DNA of 64,000 bases from Hofstenia miamia (GCA_004352715.1 SCFE01000015.1:1577844-1641843); one strand, 5' to 3'; counted from the first letter of the stretch, positions 45,801 to 57,209 are shown. The notes: generated by a model from the letters alone, not told the origin. Numbers and translations are program-made.

Positions 45801-46660
45801 CGGGCACGGACAAACCAACGAGCTCATTTTTTGGGTACGGGCTACTGGCCAGAGAAGGGCACGGGACCTACCCCAGTGCATTGCAGAAATAATCACATAG
45901 TCTAACCTTAGCATTAAGCGCATGATACTTTCACACGTGACCAATCACGTAGACAAACCATAGCCTTACATATTATGTCAATTTAACACTACATGTCTAA
46001 ATAATACATCCGTTTCCCAGTGAATCGTTAAATATACAAAGCGTACATTCTATCGCAACCAATCTTTTTTGCCAAAACCCCACTATGTAATTCTTTAGAA
46101 AAACTTCTTAAGGCTCTTATGTAAAGGGTTGCCTCAGCATTTTAATGGGAAAATTGAAATTATGTTTAACAGACTTCCAAACAGCAAAAAGCAGCGAAAA
46201 TATCTATTAGACAGTGAAATAGCAAAGAAAGTTAGTTAGGATTTGGGACGTAATTTTGTGGGATGCATATATTTATGTCTTACTAATCCCCATTTCTCTT
46301 TGAATTATTCAGGAATTATTCAGACATTCGAAAGACAGACACAAACAGATGTCAAACTTTAAGCTTTCCCTGAAGTAGAAGACGACAGATGCGTAGTAAT
46401 ATTATACGCAGACGCATTCGGATTCGTAAGTTCTTCAAAATATATACACTGCATACTAAATGAAAATGTACTGTGGTATTTCTACTTAGGAAAATGGTTT
46501 CATGCCAAATTTTCAGCTTAAGAAATTCATCTACGAAAAAACAGTTCTTTTGTTACCAAAAATGTCATGATACGAAATATAAAACGTTAGAAATCGTCAA
46601 GCTAAAACGTATCCTGATAATGAACCTCCACCAAAAATTGTGAATGTAGACGACGATAGC
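42860..46660. other. Intergenic AT-rich sequence with scattered GC-word patches
   Basis: No supportable gene; the 97-codon frame at 44886-45179 has no recognisable domain. Patches with GGGCACGG, GGGTACGG, GACCCAACCC or GGGTGGGTCAACCC words (44469-44535, 44600-44645, 44930-45000, 45786-45875) resemble hAT subterminal arrays. The end CAGGCTCTG at 44524-44532 looks like a hAT terminus, but no target duplication was found. Confidence 0.5.
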
Positions 46661-46667
46661 ACTTAAC

Positions 46668-46858
46668 CATGGAGTTCTGCTATTATACATGGAGGCGAAG
46701 CGCTTCCCGGAGAAGACTATTTGTATTGCGTGCAGAAAATTTGTGCCGCACAAAATCTGATCGACGAAAGATGACAGCCAATTAAATTTATTTAATGGCC
46801 TTCTTCGGGAAGGTGGTAAATGCCGCTTCGCCTCCATGTATAGTAGCAGAACTCCATG
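46668..46858. mobile_element. 191-bp MITE with about 35-bp inverted ends
   Basis: Ends are CATGGAGTTCTGCTA, one mismatch, then TATACATGGAGGCGAAGCG, found inverted at both sides. ACTTAAC occurs directly outside both ends (46661-46667 and 46859-46865), giving a 7-bp direct repeat; it contains TTAA, so a TTAA-type target is the alternative reading. The 114-codon frame at 46565-46909 is produced by this palindrome and is not a gene. Confidence 0.75.
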
Positions 46859-46865
46859 ACTTAAC

Positions 46866-47155
46866 CTAAAACAAGAATTACATTTTGATAGACTAAATCG
46901 TAAATTCATAATTTTTTAATTCCTTACATTATGTACAATTCCGAATTTTTAAAATTATTATTCCATAATTCCATTCTAATATATTTTTGTTAGAAGCTTT
47001 GGATGATTTTTATAAATTTTAAAATATTTGGGGGAGGAGTGCGGAACATAATAATTGTAGAGGTACCACTATAATCTCTGTATATAATGTCGTAACTTGA
47101 TTTGGTTGTCAGCATTAAAACTCATGTAAACATGATTATCTTTAATTGAATTTAA
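46866..47155. other. Upstream region of SLC27A gene 3, no gene
   Basis: AT-rich, with no long frame and no clear donor site for a 5' UTR exon. Confidence 0.4.
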
Positions 47156-47164
47156 GTTACTTAG
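47156..47164 (+). promoter_or_regulatory. 3' splice acceptor directly abutting the start codon of SLC27A gene 3
   Basis: GTTACTTAG ends at 47164, next to ATG at 47165. The pyrimidine tract is weaker than in gene 2, but the zero-distance arrangement is the same. Confidence 0.5.
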
Positions 47165-50100
47165 ATGTCAAGTTCAAAACTGCTGTTCGTGTTCATAGCG
47201 GCTGCTGTGTACATGTTCGTCTTCCAATCTGCAATAGTGTGGGTGGTATTTATAGTTGGATGTTTCTCGGATTGTGATTACTATTTAAAGTTACTTCGAA
47301 TGCTTAAAAGAGATTCTGAGCTGGCTCTCTATGGAATTGTGTTAACCGTAAAGCTGTATTATTTTCAAATTGCCAACTTCACAGTGTATGGTGAGTTTTT
47401 GAAACAAGTGCAGAAGCACCCGCAGAAGAACATGATAATATTTGAACATAAGTACTTTTGGACATTTTCCGATGTTAAGCAATACACGGACGCAATTGCC
47501 AGTTACTTTCATTCATGTTCACTGAAGAAGGGAGACGTCGTTGCTGTGTACATGGAGAATGTTCCTGAATCACTTATGGTTTGGTTAGGACTCTCAAAGT
47601 TAGGGGTTATTGGTTCTCTGATAAATTATAATCATAAGTCTGCTATTCTGACTCATTCGATCAACATTTCTGATGCCAAGTACATTATTTGCAGTCCAGC
47701 ACTTGCAACTAATTTACACGATGTTCAACATGAATTGAATAAAGATGTGAATATATTAGTTTTAAGAAGCAAAGCTGAAAGCAGTCATCTGGTCACTCAA
47801 TATCCAGACCTTATTCTACCAGATAATCCCATTTGTCTCCCAAATATATCCAACTATAATGATATTCTTATGTTCATTTATACATCCGGCACTACCGGTA
47901 TGCCAAAAGCAGCTCGAATGACGAACCAAAAATACATTCAATATGCCTACACTTTTCCACACATGATTGGCATTCAATCGAGTGACATAGTTTGGGCACC
48001 ACTACCCATTTATCACACAAATGCGGCAATAAATGGATTTGGCATCAGTATTGTGAAGGGTAGTGGGTTTGCATTCAATAAAAAATTTTCAGCATCATCG
48101 TTTTCTAAGGATCTCACTTTATCCAATGTCACAGTATGCCAGTATCTTGGTGAGATATGTCGCTATGCCCTAGCAGCAAAAGGTATATGTCATTTTAATA
48201 GCAGAGTTAAAACATCTATGCTATAGCTACATATATATCATGTTTCGCACTTAATCGAAATTGTTAAGATATGCATCACATTGAATGCAATAGTGCTGGT
48301 GTATTTTATAATTAAAAACGTATATGTAAGTAACCGTCTGCCGCCTATTTTCATTTCAAGGCACAAATCGCTTTGTCGAAATTTACAAACAATTTTTTCC
48401 AAGCCTATTAACTTGAGAATGCTGGAACTTGGACACATGTATGGATAAGGTGCTTTCCTGCTATCGTGAAGATTTGTGATAAAATTTTTCCCGCGTTTCA
48501 AATACATGAGCCTATTAATTTATTTTTAATTTGAAAATCCGGTTTTTGAATTTGCATTTTCATAGATATTCAATCATTTCAACATAAACATAGGTGTAAG
48601 AACCAGGTGACAGTGGAAGCAAGCATGTACCCCACCAATATTTATGCTAAAAAATTTTTGTCAATTTTGAGTATTTTTATCACATTTGATCGTCTATCAA
48701 CTCAATTATCCATGATGCAAGACATTGTAAAGAATGATATATCAAGGTCTACCTTAATCACCGCCTGGCGATTTGCAGTACAAAAAAATCAAGTAAAGAA
48801 TTTCTGCAACATTTGGTCCATTTGCTTTGAAACAAAAAAGGGTTCACTAAACAATTAAAGGGTTTCACAAGCAAAGAAAGGAACTCCATTTCTAGAAATA
48901 TTGCAATTCAAAGTAAAAAGGTTCGATCTACATTTCTGCTTCTGTAGGTCTGTATTATTTGAATTTTATGTTGTCAAAACATAAATCTGTATATGTTGAA
49001 AAATGATTGTTTATTACTAATCGCCTCAATTTATTTGAATGTAGTTTTTAATTTTCAAAAAAACAAAGCGTTTCAAAAAGTAAAGAGATGTGTAAAACAG
49101 CTAATTTTTTGAATAAGTTACTTAAGGTTCTTGTTTCATCAAATTCTGGCCCATGGTGAAGTTTTTTGTATGGCCTCATTTTTATTAATTTGACTGCAAA
49201 TCACCAAACCACGATTACAGTAGGCCTTGAATACATCTATTAAGCTTGTTGCTAAAACCCACACTGTTATTGAACGGATTTCTAATTCCATTCTGAAAGT
49301 AATATTTGATGAAATAGACAAATTTTGAAACTCTTTTTGACAATGTTACTAACCACAGCTGCTGCAAAACAATCGTTTCAGCGAATGCAAACATATCTTC
49401 AGGCAACAATACCCCAAAAATTTGCACTTCATGACAGCAATTAATAAAAAGGGATATTAATCTACTGGACTATTCATGTAGTAGTATAAATATCGTAATC
49501 TCAATAATTCCATCATCAAAAACAACAAGGACCTCAATAATTTGTTATTAATGCTTAAAAATATATTTATTGGCATGGAAGATAGTTTTTTTTGCTTATA
49601 AAATTAACAAACAAAAATCCTGGAACTCATACATAATGACATCAATTATTCCTTAACTAAGAAAGTTTTGTGCTGCACTGCACATCATTAGAAACATTTA
49701 GGGTGTTGAAAATATGTTAGCACAAAGTATAATTTATATTGCAAACGTATTCGAAGCGCCTGTGCTGATCACAGTGATCACCGTATTGAGATACTGAAAT
49801 TCTTCATTTATTCTTGATGTATATTCTTCATACTTCTCTTTACAATTTTAAATATGAATAATCCATGCATTTTTAAGCTCCCATGGTTCATTAAATGAAA
49901 GGAGATGTAAAAAGTTTAAAAACACTACTGGGTAGAGAATTGTTCCCTTCTTTCAATTTCATCCTATGACACAATATCTGACTTTGCGCAGGGCGCGCCT
50001 GAGAAAAAAAATTAGTTGAGAGGAGCTGTTGCCTTAAACTTTTTTTTGCAAAAATCAGAGTACCATTTAATATTTGTAGTTCAAAAAAAGGTATACTTTT

Positions 50101-52040
50101 TAGCACCAACTTTAATCATAGCAGCATAACACAGAACCATACCTACTCGCCAAATCCCAAAATTGCTAAATTTTCTAATCGAATGAGAAAATCGTTTGAA
50201 AATTTGGACAAAACGATTTGGATCTTTAAAGATTCAATTGGTAGTTTGCGAGTAAAGATGCTTTCTGATGTGTCTGCTGTTGCAATTTGTTTGCTTCTCT
50301 ATGAATTTTTCACCCAGTCTATTAGGGAGCAGGCATTATTACATGGTCCATAAATATAGATGCTATGTAAATTATAGTGAAAAAGTCGAATTTAGGGTGA
50401 CAAACTTAGTGTGTCCTGAAAGTTTGGCATAAATGCATTCCGTTGTTGCAAAAATATTACCACTTAAATTTTGCTAAAATCCCATTACATTCGCTGAATT
50501 TACATCAAAATTAGTGATGTAATAGAATTTTCACACTCTTAATAATTCAAAATCTACTGAATGAATTCGTATACAAAATTTAGAATAAACTAAATTTTTG
50601 ACGCTGAATTCGATTGTTTCATTATAATTTACATAGCATGTATATTTATTGAGAAAGTTTTCAGAGCGCCTCTTCACATGTGAAGAGGATTAAAACTAAA
50701 TTTCTGATGAAAAGATTACATGAAAATTTGAATTCACAATTTCAAACTTGAGCCTAGTGCTAAAAATCAAAGATGTTGTGTTATCATTGCAGAAATAAAT
50801 TGTGAAGATGAGTGTTGCAATACTTATGATTTCAAACTTTAAATCACTGTAGGTTAAAATCAAATGTATCAATTTATTGCTAAATTTAACTGCATGGTCA
50901 AAAGCTAGCAAATTTACACACTATTTGACTCCTCCTCTTCAAGAACTATTTGAGGTTATGACTATTTGCTCATGACCTCATGAAATGATTCATAGCTTGT
51001 TAATTGTTTTTGAAGTGTATGTCCCGAACTACAATTTACGATTTTTGAAACAGTTCAAAATTTTTTGTTTAATTGTGGATTTTTTGAATCGCAATAGATA
51101 TTAGGTTATTATAGAATTGCTTGAAAATCCATGTTTAGAGAGTGAATACGATCGTAAACATAAAGTGAGATTGATGATGGGTGCTGGACTAAGATCTGAA
51201 ATTTGGAAGCAATTTCAAGACAGATTTGCAGTTCCAAGGATTGTAGAAACATATGGTTCTACAGAAGGGAATGTTGCCTTCATAAATTTAGTTGGAAAAT
51301 CTGGATCAATAGGCTATTTTAATAGCCTTACCTACTACTTCTTGAAATTGGCAATTGTCAAAGTCAATGATAGTGGGGAAATCATTCGTGATAACAAAGG
51401 GAGATGCATAAACTGTAAGGCTCATGAACCTGGTATGGTGATCGGCCTCATCAATAAACATGAACCTTTGCGGAAGTTTGCTGGTTACCATGGAAGTGAA
51501 GAGCAAACATCCAAAAAGATTTTACAAAATGTGTTCAAAGAAAATGATAAATATTTTAACTCAGGGGATGTGGTGCAGTTTGACGATGAAGGATTTGTCT
51601 ATTTCCTTGATCGGTCAGGTGATACTTTCAGATTCAAAGGCGAAAATGTTTCCACTTTTGAGGTTGAGTCTGTTCTCTCGAAAGCAGTGAATCAAAATGA
51701 TCTAGTGGTTTATGGAGTTCCTATACCTCATGTCGATGGCTGTGCTGGAATGGTTTGCATTGCCATTAATGACTTCGAATTTAATTTAAATTTTTTTACA
51801 GAATACCTTTTGGAAAATCTTCCTTCTTACGCTAGGCCTGTTTTTATTAGACTTGTGCGATCCTTGGAAAATGAATTAACCAGCACTTTTAAGTTTAAGA
51901 AGACTAAGCTCAGAAAAGATGGTTTCAACATCAACGTGGTAAAGGATAAATTGTATTATTTTAACAATCTTTCAAAGCAATTTAAAAATTTAGACAGTAC
52001 TGCTTATAATGCTATTTGTGACGGTGAAATACGTTTTTAA
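47165..52040 (+). CDS. SLC27A-family fatty acid transport protein / very-long-chain acyl-CoA synthetase, gene 3
   Basis: Exon 1 is 47165-48182 and exon 2 is 51139-52040, with a 2956-bp phase-1 intron in the conserved position. The product is 639 residues, with an N-terminal hydrophobic anchor (about 5-36), YTSGTTGMPKAA (239-250), YLGEICRY, YGSTEG (378-383) and YFLDRSGDTFRFKGENVSTFEVE (494-516). The predicted reaction is ATP-dependent acyl-CoA formation from long-chain fatty acids at a membrane. Exon 1 from 47361 through 367 bp of intron copies gene 2 almost perfectly (four differences seen in about 1.19 kb), whereas the first 196 bp differ. Exon 2 is about 98 percent identical up to 51667 and then diverges. 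A small hAT insertion starts 15 bp after the stop, and no AATAAA is visible nearby. Confidence 0.94.
48551..51130 (+). other. Gene-3-specific intron core
   Basis: The intron part outside the shared block has no counterpart in the 567-bp core of the gene 2 intron. It has an unrecognised 83-codon frame (48607-48858) and minus-strand frames near 49139-49427 and 49891-50109 without domains. A GGGCGCGCC site near 49990 is the only GC-rich spot. I see no mobile-element coding sequence. Confidence 0.5.
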
Positions 52041-52054
52041 AGAATTGTTTGAAA

Positions 52055-52161
52055 CAGAGATGGAGTCTGGTCAAGTGCCACCAGATTCGGACTGGGTTAT
52101 TAAGTTAAGTATACGATTAACCAATCAGGTTTCGGAAAAAATTGGCCCGATTCCATCTCTG
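52055..52161. mobile_element. 107-bp hAT MITE in the 3' flank of SLC27A gene 3
   Basis: The ends CAGAGATGGAGTC and, reverse-complemented, CAGAGATGGAATC match at 12 of 13 positions. GGTC on the left and GGCCCG on the right recall the word arrays of larger hAT copies here. Flanking octamers GTTTGAAA and GCTTGGTA match at only 5 of 8, so the duplication has decayed or the end is imprecise. It starts 15 bp after the stop codon and so probably lies in the 3' UTR. Confidence 0.65.
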
Positions 52162-52169
52162 GCTTGGTA

Positions 52170-53217
52170 GTGTAAGGCAAATACAATATGGTATTCAACA
52201 TTACTTTATATTTGTACACTTTATCATGTATTTTCTTTGAAAATATGTATGAATAATGCAAATACATGCATCGAGATCAAGCCAATAATACTTTTAGTTT
52301 TTGATTTATGTAAGGATTTATTTTTCTTAAAACAGACATGGAATGAAAGTTAAAGTTCAAAGTCCAGCCCGATTTGAGCCAAAATTTTCAGTATATTTTT
52401 TAGTCTACGTGTGCATGTACAATAGTGGATAAGTTAATGCAATATTTAATTGTATTAAACTTACCATTTTTGCGGTTCTTAAGGCCTAGTGTAAGCACAG
52501 CTTGTTGGTATTAAAACAACTCACTTGATGAAAGAAGTAGCTTTAGGAATTCGATGCAAAGAATTGCTAATTTTATACACATCTAAAATTATTGAGACAT
52601 TTTACTCTAAATGATGCGGTGCAAAAATAACATCAAAAAATGAGGCCATTCAATTTATAATCAATTGTTTGACATACATTTAACCTACAGATTATAGAGG
52701 CTGACTGTTCAAGACATATATCTCCACTTTGAGAAATTTTCAAGGCTTTTTATCTTTTTACTCTCTACTTGCTTTATTGCAAACTGAAATAATGGTAGGG
52801 CCTCAGAAGTGCAAGAAATGTATTGGCTTGCTTAGTGAATACCGCAACCATGTTTTGCCGCAAATTCTTGCTTATAACTGTGTTTATTGCTTTATTAATA
52901 TTTTTATTACTGCAAATCACCAGGCCTTAATTGAAATATATTTCATAATTGTTGCTTTCCAGTTATTATTTGCTTACAGGAAAAGTTTCATTTTATATTT
53001 TATTATTTGCAATTGGTAAAGTTTGTTATCGTATATACTGTACATTTACATTATGATTCATACAGGCTAATGCATGCAAACTAGCATTATTAGTTTAAAA
53101 TGCAAGACACGATGTTCGCAAATGTCGATTGGCTTTCCTAATAAAGTAACGTAAGAATTAGTGTTTTAGGACTTTATCAACTTCAACAAATGATAAAAGG
53201 GAGTGACATTGTGGGGA
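52170..53217. other. AT-rich sequence, no supportable gene
   Basis: A 96-codon frame (52729-53019) has a CKKC pair and a hydrophobic C-terminal half but no family that I recognise. It is probably chance. Confidence 0.45.
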
Positions 53218-53219
53218 TA

Positions 53220-54060
53220 CCGTAAAACGGGGCAGCTTGAAACATACGGGGTAACTTGGAACATTTTCAACAGAAGCCAAAATTACTTGATTTTATTGGC
53301 TAAATTGAAAAATGTAGCCAAGAACCTAATTTCTGGTTTTCGATGCATTGGAATTAGACCAATGAATAAGACCCTAACTCCTGAATCGTCTTCCAGGTGG
53401 ACCAGACCTGGTAAGTTCAGATGTTGGAAAGAACGTAGACCCTGTCTCTTATACACATCTTCTAGCCAGTTGAGATCTAAATAAGACTGGATTTGTTCAT
53501 TGCTTTTGCAAATGAAAGTGAAGTACCAAAACCGCCTGTATATCATGAGCATACCCATAAGCACACAGTGGCCGCGTGGCCTCAGAAATCCAAGACAGAT
53601 ACTGTACTGGTATCAGAAGAAGAATTGAGTGATCAATCTTTAGCTGTTGAATCAGAAGGGATCTGTGATAATTGTGAAGTGGATCATTTTTCTTATTTGT
53701 GCCGATGTTCATAATAAACACATACAAGATGTGATGTATGTATATTCCGTGCCCCATTTTCAGTGCAAAGATTTCCAGAAATGAGCATTGAATTCCTGAA
53801 CACTGTATACAAATATTTTGTCATTCTTTTATTGTATTTAAATATTTGTTCCAAATTACCCCATGAAATCGAAAAATATGATGATTTTGAAGTTGATTTG
53901 TTTTAAATTTTTATACAAATTATTAGATGGTTTATAGTTTATTTTGACGATAAATCACAACTTGTAGTTTATTTAAAGTTTCGTTTCTCTGAGATAATGA
54001 CTTATTTCATTTTTATTATAAAAATTTTCTAAAACCGTTCCAAGTTACTCCATTTTGCGC
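53220..54060 (+). mobile_element. pogo-like or related element with GGGGCAnCTTGnAAC ends, TA flanked
   Basis: Left end CCGTAAAACGGGGCAGCTTG and the reverse complement of the right end (GCGCAAAATGGAGTAACTTG) match at about 17 of 24 positions. TA flanks both (53218-53219 and 54061-54062). Ends and size class resemble the pogo-like element at 18209, including the GGGGC...TTGAnACA wording. Plus-strand coding remnants (53300-53714) include a Cys-containing tail, CDNCEVDHFSYLC, perhaps the C-terminal finger of the transposase. An adapter sequence lies inside at 53442-53460. Confidence 0.6.
53442..53460 (+). other. Nextera/Tn5 mosaic-end adapter sequence (contamination)
   Basis: CTGTCTCTTATACACATCT is the exact 19-bp reverse complement of the Tn5 mosaic end used in Nextera libraries. 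Its translations produce the known artefact strings VYKRQ (minus frame 53564-53283) and CLLYTS (plus frame 53203-53484). A chance 19-bp match in 64 kb has an expectation of order one in a million. The assembly at this point is therefore unreliable or chimeric. Confidence 0.96.
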
Positions 54061-54062
54061 TA

Positions 54063-55104
54063 CGGAGGACAACAACATATTGAAAAAAACGTAGCTTTCA
54101 ACAATGAAGAATTGCGTCCGATTAACACTAGAATTGCCGAAGTCTCCTATAGAATACCATCTCTAAGTTTAACAATTAGTGTTGCAGTGCTATCTGTTCT
54201 TTGGTGATATTGACTTTTCATGTGCTTTAAGTAAATTGTTAGCATTTTAAATCTGATATTTCTTCACTAAAATTTTAGCAGATTTAAGCTTTGCTGCCTC
54301 ATAGAGCTGCAGTAGATATCAATGTACATCAAATATATTCTAATAGACGAAGGTATAATGGTATCATCATCATTTTCCTACATGCAAGAAGCTAAAATTC
54401 AGAGATCCATTTTGTATCATGCAACACTTTCAGTTCATGAATTTGGTTTGGAAAACATATTTTTACTTCATTTTTCGAGATTTATTTAATTTAAATTAAT
54501 GATACATATAGCTATTAAAATTATTTTTTTAATTAGCACTAGAAAGCCTAACTGGTGTTATTTGACCACTTTCAATCCCACGTCCAGTAAGGGCCTCGAA
54601 ACTCTCTAGGCATGGCCCAAATCTGGCTTATTCGTGCAGCCAAATCAAGAGTTGCCACCAATATATTGGCAAATAATGGTTCTGGAAATGGATGACTGGA
54701 AATGGAAAGAAGCCATCTCTGGGGATGCTTTACTAAGTATTTGTTACAACAAAAACAATTGTGATAGGAGTTTGGGAGCGGTGAAAGTCACTGGCTTAAT
54801 TGGAAGAATTCAGATGCTTCCTTTATATGAAGAGAAGACTTTCTAAAAAATTGAATGTACCGTTCTCTTAAAGTAATGGATATGGATCAGTGTTTGTTCA
54901 TTGATTACATTAGCAAAGATCAGTTCAAGATTAATTTTAAGTATATATTCTTTATATTAAAAAATGCAATGAGGTCTTTGAGAATTTTTAAAATAGTTAT
55001 ATTGCAGCATAATACAAATAAATTTGAAAGATTTCGAGAAAATACAAAAACGATGTTTTTTTCAAACACCTGGTTAACAATTTTATACCTTGCAAATGTC
55101 GCAC
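54063..55104. other. AT-rich sequence, no supportable gene
   Basis: Two plus-strand frames (54634-54846 and 54855-55136) show no domain. The second is interrupted by the transposon end at 55107. Confidence 0.45.
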
Positions 55105-55106
55105 TA

Positions 55107-55800
55107 CAGGGTGGGCCAGAAGTCCCAATACCGTGAACTGATCAGTAATATTTTAATCATTTGTATGTAAAACAAACATAGAAGAATTCGATAACTCTCA
55201 CGATCAACTCTGTCATAACATTTCATTTTGTTAAGTCTTTTTTAATGTTTAAATTTAAAATTAATTCATTAACAATTTGATTTAAATTATTAAATCACAT
55301 TTACTTTATGAATGTGCTAACATCGAATGTTCAAAGAAAAAAACACGAATATTATCCAGAATTAATTATTGATTAGGCATGTTAATAATCAAGAGGATCA
55401 ATATGACCGCCATCAGAATCAGAACACATTTGGATCCTTCACCAGGTTCTTACAGACATTTTCCCCAGTGTATTCGAGGAAATGGCTTGGAACGCTTCGA
55501 TAACTGCTTCACGCAGCTCTGCTTTGGGGGAAAATCTTCTCATCAGCACATTCTCTTTGATTATTTCCCAAAGAGATTTATTTGTTGTCGACAGATTTGG
55601 ACTCCTCAGAGGCCATGAAATTGGTGGCATCGCAGAAGATCCTCGTCCGATCCACTTGGACGGAAACGTTTTGTTCAGGAGATTTCTGACACTCGACGCA
55701 TAATGGCCGGTGCTCCGTCTTGTTGAAACCAGTGTCCTTGATGCGAAGTCTATCAAGCTCTGGGATCAACCAATATTTAATCATTGCCGAATAAGTTTGT
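55107..55800 (-). pseudogene. Tc1/mariner-like element with frameshifted transposase (second type)
   Basis: The left end CAGGGTGGGCCAGAAGTCCC follows TA and looks like the 3' terminus of a minus-strand element. Minus-strand frames 55784-55578 and 55756-55439 together give YWLIPELDRLRI, a damaged FQQDGAPAHYASSVRNxL block split by a frameshift near 55720, FPSKWIGRGSSAMPPISWP, RSPNLSTTNKSLW (third acidic site lost: N replaces D in SPDLS), and a C-terminal LREAVIEAF. The N-terminal half and the other terminal repeat are missing; sequence breaks at the TA array beginning near 55858. It is inactive. Confidence 0.78.
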
Positions 55801-55857
55801 TCGTTGACCGAATGTTCGAAATAAATATATTATAAATGTATTGATAATTGCATCGCA

Positions 55858-55898
<41 letters not shown>
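55858..55898. repeat. (TA)n array
   Basis: About twenty TA units. The minus-strand frame running through it (56092-55781) is low-complexity and not a gene. Confidence 0.95.
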
Positions 55899-55904
<6 letters not shown>

Positions 55905-56559
55905 GTTTTTCTTCTATCAGTACATATATGGATATTACTGTTCCAATTTCCTGGAATTAAAATTCTAAAAAGTTGGAAATTAACATTTTGCTCAAAAGAT
56001 GGCGTATGAAAATTGATCCATACGTCTCTGTAAGATCCCACTCGATTTGGTTCCAGCAGCAGTTCGGACTCCAAGTTTCCATATGGCCACACATAATCAA
56101 TTTTTCTAAAATTTGCAAAAAATAATAATACTTAGAAATTGATAGCTTCTGTTTCTTTAACAATGGTTTACATAAATGTAGTCGAACTGTGTCAACTGTG
56201 GTGAATTAGAACACAATTTCAGTTTTTCATCAATGAATAAATCAATCATTGGCATTTTGCACTGAATTTTTTCAGTAAACAACGTCAGAAATTGAGTATA
56301 ATGAAGGAATTATTAAAACATTAATTTTAAAATTACCAATACACAATTGCATAAGAAATTATAATGACTATGTGTAGAAATTTTTGAATTTAATTTAGCT
56401 TTGAAACCTGCAATGGGTATTCTTATAATGAAATCGTTTAGTTAAGCTGCATACACACCCATGCTTATAGTAAACAGAATACTGAATAATTTGTAAGAGA
56501 AAACGTAAATGTTAAATTTCATATATTTAGCTACTCACGTGTCATTGTTTGCGACAGCC

Positions 56560-57110
56560 TCAGCCTTTTGTTTGACTTCACTTACCAAGTTTTTTTCGAA
56601 TTTAACTGCTTCAATAAAGTACTAACAAAATGTTGGTGGTGCAATAATAAAAAGGATCATTCAAAGCATTTTCAGAATCTTTCAATGAGAGAAGTTTGGC
56701 AGTTGTTGGTGTCACTGACTTCAGTTCACCGCATTATAAGCACATCTGGTCACATGGGCATCAGTTCTCTGCAAATACGGTAAATTTCTTCGAAGTAGGC
56801 AAAATAGTATTTGAACTAATATGGGCCATTGAAATGAAAAACAATACGCTAGATCAATATAAGATTATCGTGTACAGTGACGAAATCAGATTGGAGCTCA
56901 AATCCAATCGAATTTCTTTCATTCTACTGCAGAAATCAATTATGGTATTGGGGCCATTTGGTCGAAATGTATGCTAATGTTGGGAATATGAATAATGGAT
57001 GGGTCTCAATCAAGGAATTCTAAATTTAGATTTATAACGCCTTGGTTTCTATATATTCGGATTTTGAAGCAAAATATTTTCTTGAAGATGATTCCTTATT
57101 GTAACAAGCC
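56560..57110 (+). pseudogene. Decayed Tc1-like transposase
   Basis: The plus-strand frame 56696-56977 contains DQYKIIVYSDEIRLELKSN, which corresponds to the WxxVIFSDESRFEL first catalytic Asp block of Tc1, and KSIMVLGPFGRNV, which corresponds to GGGSIMVWGCFGRNGVG. After a stop comes a weak continuation to about 57100. Upstream frames (56568-56783) are low-confidence N-terminal remnants. No terminal repeats were found. Confidence 0.6.
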
Positions 57111-57209
57111 TAATACATCTTGTGTCATAAGTCCCAAGAAGTTCAATGTAGTTTTAAAAGGAAAGCAGTACCAATCTTACATGCTAGTTCTCCAACAATA
57201 AACATCTAA

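Noticed and set aside
46565-46909. A 114-codon minus-strand protein
   Set aside because: It is generated by the palindromic MITE 46668-46858 and has no domain.
53203-53564. Proteins containing CLLYTS and VYKRQ as a possible conserved novel motif
   Set aside because: These strings are known translations of the Nextera mosaic end present at 53442-53460.
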